A stretch of 64,000 nucleotides of DNA, taken from assembly GCF_040954645.1 (NCBI RefSeq), contig NC_092806.1, forward strand, positions 133,330,476-133,394,475, read 5' to 3'. Numbering within the stretch: the first letter of the stretch is position 1; each line of letters begins with the position of its first letter. The position numbers and the translations under genes are program-made. The DNA comes from Diabrotica undecimpunctata (taxonomy: Eukaryota; Arthropoda; Insecta; Coleoptera; Chrysomelidae). The notes below the pieces were generated by a model, which was not told the DNA's origin, ran no database searches, and worked only from the letters and a program-made list of their open reading frames with translations. Shown one piece after another: positions 32,610 to 43,522 of this stretch.

Positions 32610-32792
32610 GAAAACAAATATAGTCATAAAATAATAAATAAAAACTTATTCTATGCCAAAATATATTCTCTGTCCAAAAATGTATACACTTATGCAATTT
32701 TGTACACCATAAATGTATAACATATCAGATAGAGACATATGTTTTGGCACAGGAAAAGTTTTTATTTATTATTTTGTGACTATATCTGTTTT
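32610..32792. repeat. Short hairpin element (inverted repeat)
   Basis: Arms of about 63 bp at 32610-32672 and 32730-32792 start GAAAACARATATAGTCAYAA and pair with a handful of mismatches around a 57-bp loop. A small palindromic MITE is the likely identity; no coding capacity. Confidence 0.7.
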
Positions 32793-33273
32793 CCATTACA
32801 TTAAAACATCAACATAAAAAACAGATATTCTTAAAAATTTATTTATTTCTGTAATTTATAAAATTTGAGGAATCACAGAGATATAATAAATTATAAAGAT
32901 CGTCATCACTGCCATTGTGGTGGTCTTCACCTGTATCCACGAAACTAGGCTCCATTCTGAACTTAACCATCTATTCACTGCAACCTGCAAAATGATATAT
33001 GGAATTACACACAAGCAGCAACTGAAATAAGTAAGCCCTACCTGCGGAGACTTGCATACCCATATGGACATTCAGGCATACAATTCATTGAGGTGAGAAA
33101 GATTGGTCCTAGTAAATTAGGGACCACTCCTTCGAGCCCCAATGCTCCCCAGGCTTTCCTCACCCTCCCCCCCATACCACGCTGATGTGCTATGGGAGGC
33201 TAGTTTCATCTATATATTTACTGAATAGTGCAGAGCAGCATGAGGCTCTTTAGTCTTGCTATACTATTTGTAT

Positions 33274-33276
33274 GTT

Positions 33277-33356
<80 letters not shown>
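33274..33356. repeat. (TA)n(TG)n microsatellite
   Basis: About 25 TA units followed by about 14 TG units. The sequence before it (33100-33270) has a C-rich patch and might be a decayed SINE, but no Pol III boxes could be assigned. Confidence 0.9.
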
Positions 33357-33359
<3 letters not shown>

Positions 33360-33752
33360 TAGAGATTTATTATGTATCTAATGTATTTTACACACAAACA
33401 TATATAAATAAAAAATAAACTATGTTTATGAGTAAAATATGTGCCCATGTATAAATGTATAATTAAAGTAAAATATGTACCTATGTACTACAATGGCGAG
33501 TGAAATATCTCATTCATTTACAATTAAAATGTTTTGAAAACCTTTGTAAACAAAGAGTAAGTAACATTCTTTCCAGAACTTACATCAAAGGAGAATTTTT
33601 AAATACACAGTGTTCACAAATTATATGCAATTTCTTTGAATTTCATGAATTTGTAACTAAGTATAATTAAAGTAAAATATGTAACTATGTATAATAAAAG
33701 GAAAATATGTGATTATGTATAATTAAAGTAAAATATGTAACTATGTACTACA

Positions 33753-33880
33753 ATGGGGAGCGAGACAAGGACATAGCATTTCTCCCAAACTGTTCACCCT
33801 TGTTCTATAAGACAAGGTAGATACAGATGAAAGCAATTGTGAAAGACCTAGATTCAGGAGCAGATGGAAAATGTTTGATG
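33753..33880 (+). pseudogene. LINE RT fragment (RQGxSxSPKLF box)
   Basis: Frame reads [17 protein letters not shown] then a stop, the conserved RT block that precedes the catalytic box in RTE-type LINEs. The flanking 32800-33750 shows nothing else. Confidence 0.6.
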
Positions 33881-34049
33881 ATGAAGATATATGTAAAACA
33901 ATAAAAAGAATTTTAAAGATTCCATATGAGTCCAGTAAATAGAAAACACAATTTTATTTGTTTACAACAAAATGGAAATATGAAACTGTAAACAAGAATG
34001 AATAACATACAAATTGTACAGTTTTATACTGGAAATAATTTAATTACAC

Positions 34050-35409
34050 TTATGACCTGTACTTACAAAATTGTTTTCTCCTACTTTCATATTTTCTGTG
34101 AGCTACTAATTTCATAGGATCTATCATAGTGTAGTTTGGTTTATTTTTAAGTAAGTTAATAAACTTCTGGTCTCTGCCATTTACAATTGCATTTACACTT
34201 TTACACCACATATACAGAGAAAGTCTAACAATAAATTTACATATATTTATACCTGTATTTGAATGGATTTTACAGTTGAATGGTGAAAAATTTAAACAAT
34301 TCAATTTCAATGAAATCTGTATCCTCTTTCTTTACTCTAAATAACATATTATATTTACATTGCTCACAGGAAACCTTCAATACTTTCTTTGCTACATATC
34401 CTGCAACATAGGTTACAGTACACCTTCCCACCTGAGTTCTCATAACATTTGAAACTGAAAGAGGAAGTGAAACATTCACTTCAGGTGCCAAAGGTTTACA
34501 ACCTGGTAATACCTCACCTGTTAAAAAAAACCTAATGCATCTAATGCTCCCTCACTAACATCATTTTCACAATTGCTTTCAGGTGAATGAAAAGATATAA
34601 AATTATTTATAAGCAAAGCTTTGAAAGTGGTTATAGCATCTGGCACACTTACTGAATGAAAAATGTAAAGACATATTTTTATAATATATTACCAAAGAAT
34701 ATAGAATATTTGATATTACCATGTACGTCAATAAACCTTATAGTTTGAGTTTCTTCTTCTTCAATATCTGCTGCATTCTGAGAGCCTGAAATTTAAATAC
34801 AATATTTTAACAGAACATAACCAATAAATAAATCTGTTGGACTAATAAATAAACAAGTACAATTTTAGATATCTTGATCTTTATCATCATCAGAAATGAA
34901 CCCAAATAATATGTTGCCCAGAAGGCCCATCAAAATTTATAATAATTAACTACAATTAATATTCATAATACTTATATTAAAAATCAAAGTCATATTTGCG
35001 GAATACAATTAAGTACAATTAGATTTATAAGTTTTGATGATTTTAAAATATATAAGTAAGATTCATATGATAGGATTAACATTAATTTAAACAATAACAG
35101 TTTAAACATACAAAATATTATTTAATTTAAGTTTGCTAACAAACATTTGCTATGAGGTACAGTGCTTACCTAAAGCTGGTAAAAATCCACTTTATCTTCG
35201 TCTGTAAAATGTCTAGAGCAAACACGAAATTTATTGTAAACAGTAAGAGGTGTATAATTGTTTAATACTCCTCTCTTAATTACTTTCAACCATTCCAACG
35301 TGTCCATTTCATTTTTCGGATTTGGAAAACGAAATCTACTGCTTGTGTGGTCCTTACAACCAGGAACACAACATGGTTGGCTTTTTCTTTTCTTTTATTT
35401 TGTTCCATT
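34050..35409 (-). pseudogene. P-element/THAP9-like transposase remnant
   Basis: Minus strand. The first exon (about 35409-35172) encodes a THAP zinc finger: CCVPGCKDHTSSRFRFPNP, a central Trp, and CSRHFTDED, ending at a GTAAGC donor. A small acidic exon follows (about 34787-34722). The third (about 34657-34050) has TYVAGYVAKKVLKVSCEQC, the conserved C-terminal block of P/THAP9 transposases. Two single-base frameshifts (poly-T near 34530; near 34300) occur, and the RNase H-like core is missing altogether, so it is a gutted element. The only ATG just upstream of the THAP exon is out of frame. Confidence 0.65.
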
Positions 35410-35710
35410 TTAACGATCAACAACGATCAACAATCATCAACAATCAATAAGATGATTACAACAAAGACAAAACAAAACAAAATTCAACTTGCAATATTTC
35501 AATGGCGTACAATACAAATAATACAATACCAACAGACCAACACAACACCAACCTTCATTCTTCAACTTCAATTCTTCCACGGCACATGCGTCTCATACCC
35601 CCACCTAGAGTGACTGTAGCGCCGCCGCCATTACGTACGACTGGAATCGTCCAAACAAACTTCCCCGCTACCCTATCTCTCTTGCACTACTATTTCTTTT
35701 TATGTACTAT

Positions 35711-36216
35711 GGTTTACCGAAAGTATAAGCTGAATATAGCCGCAAATGTCAAAATATTTCGATTTGGCAGTGTTGGCATGTTTTTAAAATGCATATGTTA
35801 TATGCTTCAAATATAAAGAGATAAAGTTAAAAAAACATTTGATTATACTATTTTATGAATTCTGTAATTCTTAATTTATATAAAGAAATAACGAGTAAAT
35901 ATTTGTCTCTTTCGAGATTAATTGCAAAGATTCTGTTGTAATCTGGCAACTGCTGATTTAACGATTGCCAAATCTATCCCGTAATCTATCAAAGGGTAAT
36001 TCCAAAAAAAAAATTTCTAACAATTAACTGCAATTAATCTACAAAGAAACAAATATTTACTCATTGTTGTTTTACATAAATCAAAAATTGCAGAATTCAT
36101 AACAATATAAACAAAATGTACTTTTCTAAAGCTTTATCTTTTTATATTTGAAGCATACAGCATCTACATCTACATTATAGTTCCATGTTTGACATTTGCG
36201 GCTATATATCAGAACA
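35711..36216. mobile_element. Long palindromic MITE, main part (split by Harbinger)
   Basis: Imperfect inverted arms: 35711-35930 pairs with about 36020-36216, and its outermost bases (GTTTACCGAAAGTATAAGCT) pair with 47311-47333. The centre lies near 35970. All of 36217-47306 is therefore an insertion into the right arm. Shared words include GAGTAAATATTTGTYTCTTT and its complement. No gene inside. Confidence 0.75.
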
Positions 36217-36256
36217 GGGAGCACGCAAAATAGAATTCTATTCTAGTGACGTCACG
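36217..36256 (+). repeat. Left TIR of the Harbinger element
   Basis: 40 bp; includes the palindromes TAGAATTCTA and TGACGTCA. Confidence 0.9.
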
Positions 36257-36722
36257 TTGCCTAGCAACCAGTACGCCTCGTTTTGAAACGATAATTTGGT
36301 AGCATGCCGTATCGAAATTACCTTTACCGCTCCCCGTAACAACCTTGTAAAATCGTTTCGATTCTTTATGTCAATACCAATAGTTTAAGGTTAAGTAAGA
36401 CGTTTATTGGATATTTTGTGCTTTGTGCTCCCAATCCCAAACAAACCAAAATATTCATTTTCAATAGACATGAGGGTAAATGCAGACCATTGGGCAATTT
36501 TGTTGGATTTTGCTGAAAAAAATCCATCAATTATTACAAATAGATTTCCAGGATGTAACGGCAAAGAAAAGGTGACAGAACTGTGGAAGCAACTTTCAAA
36601 TAAACTAAATGCACTTGGATATGGTGAAAAAACTACAGCTGAATGGAAAAAGGTAATAATTGCTTTTGAAGAAAACAAAACATTACCAAAAAATATATTT
36701 TATTTCAGACGCTAATTGATTG

Positions 36723-37033
36723 TGTTGTGAATTTATTAAAAGGTTCAATATTTATAACACTTACGGATTTAATTTATTTCTTTATTTATATTAACTTATC
36801 TGACAATAATTTATTATATCCGTACGTACAAATTCGCGAGCGCGGGTCTTGAGTATTAACTGTCTCTCCATATAAAAATGTTGTATTTATATACGAAATC
36901 CTGATATACTGGAATAGTCGAGAACATCAAGTTGGAGAATTCACCATAATTTGAATCTAGACTTCCACCGAAATTTCTACAATAAAACAGAATAATTAGT
37001 CATAAAAGTTAGGCCAGTATATTTATCGTAACA
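36723..37033 (-). repeat. 3' LTR of Gypsy-2
   Basis: 311 bp, TGTTGTGAAT..ATCGTAACA on the plus strand; no difference seen from 42425-42735. The last codons and stop of pol (GCAATGTTACGATAA region) run 11 bp into it. Confidence 0.95.
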
Positions 37034-39640
37034 TTGCCCCCCTCTTAAAAGATGGTTCCTCCTGGAACCTTGTCGGGACTGGAACCGGAACTGTATGCTG
37101 GTATCGGCAACTGGACCCTCTTTTACAACTTCCAGTTGTATAAAAATGACAAGGGACGGTTTTCTCTCCGCACCAGTAACTATGCGGATTGCAACAGACT
37201 AACACCTGGACTTCGGTGTCTTTAAAGATCTCCTCCACCATATTTCGGATAACCCTCCAATCTAATTGGCGGCACTCCAACTTTGGCATGGCTAACTTTT
37301 GCACGTCGGACTCTAGTACGTGCTCTCTCAATTGAAGTAAGGCTTCCCATACATCTCGGTAGGTAGGTCGGTCACGGGCAGTGTCTTTTGTTACCAGGTA
37401 GAAAAGGTAACGTGATGCATCTTGGAGTTTCAAGGTTTTACCGGGAGCTGGCACCTGGCATTGAAGTTCTGCAACTCGACCAAACTTCCTTCGAAAGACG
37501 GATGCCAACCCTGGTGCGTCTTTGATACTGGCCGGGATGGTAAGGGCCAGCGAGTAGTCATCGGGGAGCGCGAGTAGATCTTGCTTTTCTTCAGTGGTAA
37601 CACCATGTCTTGCTTTACCGGTACCTCCATAGGCACCCATGAATTCCTCAAACGTGAGGTCAAACACATCTTGGACTTGGTTTACTTCCACTTCTTCATC
37701 TACGTCGTGGTCACCTTCGAAAGATGCCAACCGGTTATGGTGTACTATCATCGGCTTTCCCCTCGGAATCTTGCTTATTCGGTAGATGACATCGTTGATC
37801 TTCTCCATGATGAGGTATGGACCTTCCCAAAACTGCTGCAGTTTGGGAGAACAACCTATTCGCTTCTTGGGATTATACAGCCATACTTTGTCGTTCTTCT
37901 TAAAGCAACCCTTTTCGGCTTGTGTATCGTACCGTTTCTTCATTCGGTCGCTAGCGATCTGAAGGTGGGAACGGACCAACTCATGTACATCGTCCATTCT
38001 TCTTCGTAATTCGATCACATAATCTTCACCTGCTACATCTTCTCCAGGTCGACACCCAAATTCTAGATCACAAGGTAGTCGCATTTCGCGTCCGAATAGG
38101 ACTTTGGCTGGTGTCTGGCCTGTTGATTCGTTAACAGCAGATCTGTAGGCCATTGTGAAGAACGGAAGGTATTGGTCCCAGTCTCGCTGATGATCGGACA
38201 CCATCTTTGTCAAATACTTGCCAACTGTCCTATTCATTCGTTCTACCATACCATCCGATTGCGGATGATACGCGGTAGTTCTTGTTTTCTTCATGCCTAG
38301 TCTATCACATATTCCTTGGAATAGATCACTTTCGAAGTTCCTGCCTTGATCACTATGGATCTCCAAAGGCACTCCAAATCGGCTGATATATTCTTGGATC
38401 AACTTATCTGCAACGGTGGCGGCCTTCTGGTCTGGAAGTGCGTAAATCTCGACCCACTTAGTGAAGTAATCCATTACTACCAACATGTACTTGCCCCCAT
38501 TTTCACTTTCTGGAAATGGCCCTGCAATGTCCAAAGCTATTCTTTCAAACGGGCTTCCAACATTATATTGTCTCATAGGAGCTCTCCTTTTCCGGTGAGG
38601 CCCGTTACTCGTAGCACAAATAGTACATTTCTTACACCAGTCTTTTACGTCGTCGGAACTGTTCATCCAATAAAACCGTTCCCGAATTCGCTGAAGGGTT
38701 TTCCTTACACCAAAATGCCCTCCCGATGGACTGTCGTGTAACTGACGAAGTACTTCGGCTATTCTGCTCTTTGGGATCACCAACTGTCTTCTCTTCTCTG
38801 AACCGTCATCATTTTCCAGGACTCGTTTAAGCAAGCCATATTCGATGATAAATGAGTCCCACTGGGCCCAATACGTCTTAACTACTGAGCATAGGTTTGA
38901 TATTTCCTGCCAAGGTGGTCGACGGTTTTCCTCTTTCCATTTTCGGATTTTCTGTATAACTGGATCTCTCTCTTGTTCTTCCCTTATCTTAGTAGGCGTC
39001 CAGTCGTCGTTGACAATCGTCGTTCTTAGCACTGCTGCTTCCTTGGATTCCGTTTTGTTGCAGTGGGGACACTCTGCTGGGCATGGCCTTCTGGAAAGAG
39101 AATCAGCGTTTCTGTGGCTAACTCCGGCTCGGTGCTCAATCTTAAAATCGTATTCTTGGAGTCGTTCGATCCACCTGGCTATCTGACCCTCTGGATTCTT
39201 AAACTGCATCAACCACTTAAGGGCGGCATGGTCGGTTCGGATTAGAAACTTTCTGCCATAGAGGTATTGATAGAAGTGCTCTACTGATTTAACTACTGCT
39301 AGAAGTTCTCTCCTCGTGACGCAATAATTCCGCTCAGGTTTTGAAAGAACTTTACTAAAATATCCGAGGACTCGTTCCTGTCCTCCTTGAATCTGAGACA
39401 GCACTCCTCCAATTCCCACATTACTTGCATCTGTATCTAAGATGAACTCTCCTTCTGGCAGTGGATACCCTAAAATTGGTGCTGTTATTAAATGCTTTTT
39501 CAAGGTCTCAAAGGCATTTTGGCAGTCTGTATCCCAGCGGTAATCTCTTGCTTCCTCCGTAAGTCGCGTTAATGGCTTAGCGATATCTGCAAACTTCTTA
39601 ATAAACCTCCGGTAGTAAGTACATAGTCCAGCACTTGATG
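37023..39640 (-). CDS. Gypsy-2 pol remainder: RNase H, integrase, CCCH domain
   Basis: Long open frame whose natural upstream join to RT is broken: between 39640 and 39690 a one-base change and a small deletion remove the end of the RT connection. It carries RNase H (LDTDASNVGIGGVLSQ; HRNADSLSRRP), the integrase HHCC module (HDSPSGGHFG..CKKCTIC), an integrase DDE core with HSDQGRNFES and HPQSDGMVERMNRT, and a chromatin/DNA-binding-type tail. An extra domain of about 200 residues follows, ending in CHFYTTGSCKRGSSCRYQH, a CX7CX5CX3H finger. Proteins probably not produced as one functional polyprotein in this copy. Confidence 0.88.
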
Positions 39641-39686
39641 TTTGTCAGTTGGTTTTGGCCATTCCTTAATGGAATCGATTTTTCCT

Positions 39687-42347
39687 TTATCCTTCTTTAC
39701 TGACTATATGACCCAGATAATTGACTTTACCTTGAAATAGCTGGCACTTCTTGGGGTTTAGCATCAATTGGGCAGCTTTAAGTCGATTAAAAACGTTTTC
39801 TAAATTCCTCAAATGATCTTCGAATGTCTCCCCCAAGACGATTATGTCATCTAAATAAACCAGGCATGTTTTCCAAGATAACCCTCTCAACACATTTTCC
39901 ATAAGCCTCTCAAATGTCGCAGGAGCATTACAGAGTCCAAATGGCATAACGTTGAATTGCCACAATCCAGATCCTGTGGTGAAGGCTGTCTTTTCTTTAT
40001 CTACTGGGTCCATTTCTACCTGCCAGTATCCAGACTTCAAATCCAAAGTAGAAAACAATTTACTTCCAGCCAATGTGTCCAATGTGTCATCGATCCGAGG
40101 CAGAGGATAACTATCCTTCTTGGTAACGTTGTTCAGCAAACGGTAATCCACACAGAACCTCGTCGTTCCGTCTTTCTTCTTAACCAGGACCACCGGAGAG
40201 ACCCATGGACTCGTAGAAGGTTCTATCACCCCGTCTTTCTTCATTTCCTGAACAATCGTTTCAGCTTCCTCTCTTTTTGCCTGTGGTAATCGTCGAGCTG
40301 TTTGACGAATTGGCTTAGCATTACCAGTATCAATTTTATGCTTAACAACGGTAGTTCTTCCCGTTTTTCCTCCTTTCGGTACGAAAATATCACGATACTG
40401 CCGAAGAAATTCCCTTAATTTCCTTTTCTCCATCTGGTTTAGAGACTGTCCTGCAACTGCAACCATTTGGTCGAATTTGTCGTTGGAATTATCAGATGTT
40501 GTCGCCTGACGGATTATGGATGTCACAGGTACACAAGTTCCTACTTTTGTCTCTTTCTTTATGGTCACTGGGTAGTCGTTGACATTGATAAGTCTCACAG
40601 GAATTTCCTTAGCCGAAGTCACCAATTCCTTTCCAATTATGATTCCACGGCCAACCTCATCGTCGTGGTTCCAAGGCTCCATCATAACAGGTCTCCCTTC
40701 GTCCACAAGTCCCTGTAGCCGCGCTACTATGATCGTTTCGCTTCTCGCAGGCACGACTGTATCTTCTGTAATGGCTGCTTGCACAGTGTTGTCATTATGT
40801 GGATGGAGAAATACCTCCTCGTTGCCAACTTTGATTACCTTATTCTTAAAATCCAATTGGAATCCATGCATATTCATTACGTCCATTCCTAATATAACAT
40901 CCTCTTCGATGTCAGCAACTATAACAGTATGGACGAACTTTTCTGCTCCAATTCCCAATTGTACCTGGATTTCTCCATGAATGTTGGCATTTTCACCTGT
41001 AGCGGTCCGAAGTCGCAACCTCGTTGGTAACAGTTTCTTTCGGCTGTTTAGAACTGTCGGGCGTATAATGGTTCTGGTCGCTCCGGTATCCACCAACAAC
41101 GTATGCTTTTTACCATTTATGTCTCCATCTACATATACACTATCTTCACGACATTTCAAAGAAGCTATTAGTATAAGAGGGTCTTTGGAAGAGTTCCGGG
41201 TCGAAGCTGCCTCCCTAGGGTTGACTCGTTCTGGTTTTCCTGATGGTGAGTTTCTTGATTTTATGGTCTTCTTTTTCTTGCATGTCATGCTTTTCATCAA
41301 ATTAAAGAGCTGGTCAAGTTTATCTTCATCTCCTTCCTCTTTTACAGTCCTAACTTTACTGTACCCGCCAGAGGCCTGCGTAGCTGACTCGTATTCGAGG
41401 GCGGCGGATAAGACATCAACCAGCGTCTTGTGACGAGCTAATCGTAGTGTTCTCTGCATTTCATGATCACGAAGACCATCAATAAACGTTTGAACGGCCA
41501 ATTTTTCCATCATGTCTTCGGGAGCTGTTGGATAAGCATATCGTACTAATCTGGCAATATCTACCTCATATTCTTGAAGAGCCTCATCTTTCTTCTGTCT
41601 ACGATTTTTAAGCTGTGACTGATATACATGCTCCAAATGTTCGTGGCCATATCGCATATTTAACCTCTTCTTCAGTTGTTCGAAATCATCGGTCTCCTCT
41701 ACGGCTATGGTCTGAAGCACATCTAAGGCATCTCCTCGAAGAGCGATAGTCAGGTTTACAGCCTTTTCTTTTTCAGACCATCCATTTGCTCTTGCGGCTG
41801 ATTCGAACTGTTTCATGTAGTTGTTCCATGATGATTTTCCGTCGAAAGTTGGGACTTTAACATGAATAGAACCTCCACTTCCTTCAAATTTCGGCCGTGT
41901 CTCCAACTTAAATTTCGTCTCGTCTTCTTTTATCTCCACTGTAATCGGATTGTTACCTCTCTCTGCTGTCCCTGTTTCTTCCATCTTCCTTTCCATCTCT
42001 TTAATCTTTTCTTCGAAGGCTAACATATCGGCAGCAACTTGGTTTTTTAACGAAGATATTCTATCGTCCAGGGCAGACATCTCAGAAGTGACTTTGCTTT
42101 CTAAAGAAGCGATGTCGCCGGAAACTTTCGAAATATCGCCAGAGACTTTGTTCTCTAATTTCGAAATCGACGAGATGACAGCATCATGTTTGTCTTCAAA
42201 TATATAAGTCTCTGGATCTAGTCCTTCTTCTAGCAAAGCGTTCTTTAGTCGTTGGACTAACTCAGCCTTTTTTCCGGTAGAAGCTAATTCTCTGTCTTCT
42301 AGATGTCTTCTTAAAGTAGTCACTGTCAGCTCATAAATCGTCGTCAT
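39687..42347 (-). CDS. Gypsy-2 gag-protease-RT reading frame
   Basis: First ATG at 42347. Residues about 5-45 form a SAP-like helix pair (LRRHLEDRELASTGKKAELV), about 50-125 a coiled coil, about 165-330 a retrotransposon gag domain. An aspartic protease follows with LLVDTGATR (DTG near residue 422) and VILGMDV, then RT with FCVDYRLLN, STLDLKSGYWQ, MPFGLCNAPATFERLM and the intact catalytic YLDD at about 833. gag and pol share one frame, with no shift signal. No CCHC knuckle is present between gag and protease; only a basic KKKKTIKSR stretch stands there. The frame ends at TAA 39689-39687 through a single-base change. Confidence 0.9.
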   Translation of the reverse strand: MTTIYELTVTTLRRHLEDRELASTGKKAELVQRLKNALLEEGLDPETYIFEDKHDAVISSISKLENKVSGDISKVSGDIASLESKVTSEMSALDDRISSLKNQVAADMLAFEEKIKEMERKMEETGTAERGNNPITVEIKEDETKFKLETRPKFEGSGGSIHVKVPTFDGKSSWNNYMKQFESAARANGWSEKEKAVNLTIALRGDALDVLQTIAVEETDDFEQLKKRLNMRYGHEHLEHVYQSQLKNRRQKKDEALQEYEVDIARLVRYAYPTAPEDMMEKLAVQTFIDGLRDHEMQRTLRLARHKTLVDVLSAALEYESATQASGGYSKVRTVKEEGDEDKLDQLFNLMKSMTCKKKKTIKSRNSPSGKPERVNPREAASTRNSSKDPLILIASLKCREDSVYVDGDINGKKHTLLVDTGATRTIIRPTVLNSRKKLLPTRLRLRTATGENANIHGEIQVQLGIGAEKFVHTVIVADIEEDVILGMDVMNMHGFQLDFKNKVIKVGNEEVFLHPHNDNTVQAAITEDTVVPARSETIIVARLQGLVDEGRPVMMEPWNHDDEVGRGIIIGKELVTSAKEIPVRLINVNDYPVTIKKETKVGTCVPVTSIIRQATTSDNSNDKFDQMVAVAGQSLNQMEKRKLREFLRQYRDIFVPKGGKTGRTTVVKHKIDTGNAKPIRQTARRLPQAKREEAETIVQEMKKDGVIEPSTSPWVSPVVLVKKKDGTTRFCVDYRLLNNVTKKDSYPLPRIDDTLDTLAGSKLFSTLDLKSGYWQVEMDPVDKEKTAFTTGSGLWQFNVMPFGLCNAPATFERLMENVLRGLSWKTCLVYLDDIIVLGETFEDHLRNLENVFNRLKAAQLMLNPKKCQLFQGKVNYLGHIVSKEG

Positions 42348-42424
42348 TTTCACAATTTATTTTATATTCACTTGTATTATTATTATAAGTCTAATTTATG
42401 TTCGATCCCACTTCTGACACCATT

Positions 42425-42735
42425 TGTTGTGAATTTATTAAAAGGTTCAATATTTATAACACTTACGGATTTAATTTATTTCTTTATTTATATTAACTTA
42501 TCTGACAATAATTTATTATATCCGTACGTACAAATTCGCGAGCGCGGGTCTTGAGTATTAACTGTCTCTCCATATAAAAATGTTGTATTTATATACGAAA
42601 TCCTGATATACTGGAATAGTCGAGAACATCAAGTTGGAGAATTCACCATAATTTGAATCTAGACTTCCACCGAAATTTCTACAATAAAACAGAATAATTA
42701 GTCATAAAAGTTAGGCCAGTATATTTATCGTAACA
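42425..42735 (-). repeat. 5' LTR of Gypsy-2
   Basis: 311 bp, identical by eye to 36723-37033. Confidence 0.95.
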
Positions 42736-42945
42736 ATTGGAAGTCCAAAGTAAAAGGAAAAGCTGCTGGTATAAAAACGTATGAAAGCAAGACTGGAGGT
42801 GGACCATCATGTAGTCAACAGTTGTCCTCATATGAACTTAGATTGCTAAGCATAATGGGAAATTCTTCATATGAGGGGAATCCTAAAAATGAGGAAGTGG
42901 GTTTGAAAAAAAGAAAATTGTATGTAAGTAGGAATGTTAAAAATA

Positions 42946-43522
42946 CAGTATACTCCCTCTATAACGAACACGGTTATTACGAGGTTTCGCTTATAACGAG
43001 GTACATTAGATGTCCCGTAAAATTTCTATTGACCTATAACCCTCTATAGCGAGGGAGCTAAATTTGGTTATAACGAGAGAAAATAAAATTGAAAAACGTG
43101 TTTTTTTACGTTTTTGGCCCGGACGTAGCTATAAATAAATACCTTTTTAAACGGCCCCGCAGTACATATAACTGCCGCCCGCAATAAACTTCTTTACAAT
43201 AAATACAACTGTTTCACATATTTAGAAAATATGATAGAATAATACTGAACAATTTAAAGCAGGCAAAAATGACAGAATTCTTCCAATTGCAGAAGCAATA
43301 GTTTATGTTATCCGTGAAAATGGGCTTTATACATTATGTAGTTGGGAAAAATGCAAGTACAGATTTTTTGTTTTAACCTATATCTTTATTTATTTTTATT
43401 TCTTTATTTATTATATTATTTATTATATTTATATTATTTATTATATTTATATCATTGACAATAAAAAAAACTCTTTTTTGTTTTAATGCCATTTCAGTTC
43501 TCGTTATAGAGGGAGTCTACTG
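42946..43522. mobile_element. pogo/Tigger-type MITE
   Basis: 577 bp with inverted ends CAGTAKACTCCCTCTATAAC and TA on both sides (42944-42945, 43523-43524), the hallmark of pogo/Tigger members of the Tc1/mariner group. Related CTCTATARCGAG words recur just inside the left end. No transposase. It lies in intron 2 of the Harbinger Myb gene, so it is at most as old as that element's arrival. Confidence 0.85.

Larger units (their letters stand above)
36723..42735 (-). mobile_element. Young Ty3/Gypsy retrotransposon (Gypsy-2)
   Basis: 6013 bp, minus strand, bounded by two 311-bp LTRs that look identical base for base. It has a 4-bp target duplication ATTG (36719-36722 and 42736-42739), a primer-binding-like TGGTGTCAGAAGTGG next to the 5' LTR and a purine tract next to the 3' LTR. 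It sits in exon 2 of the Harbinger Myb gene. Identical LTRs mean a recent insertion, although pol carries a lesion near 39640-39700. Confidence 0.95.

Noticed and set aside
33100..33360. Second SINE ending in the (TA)n(TG)n microsatellite
   Set aside because: No A and B boxes at proper spacing and no flanking duplication could be found.
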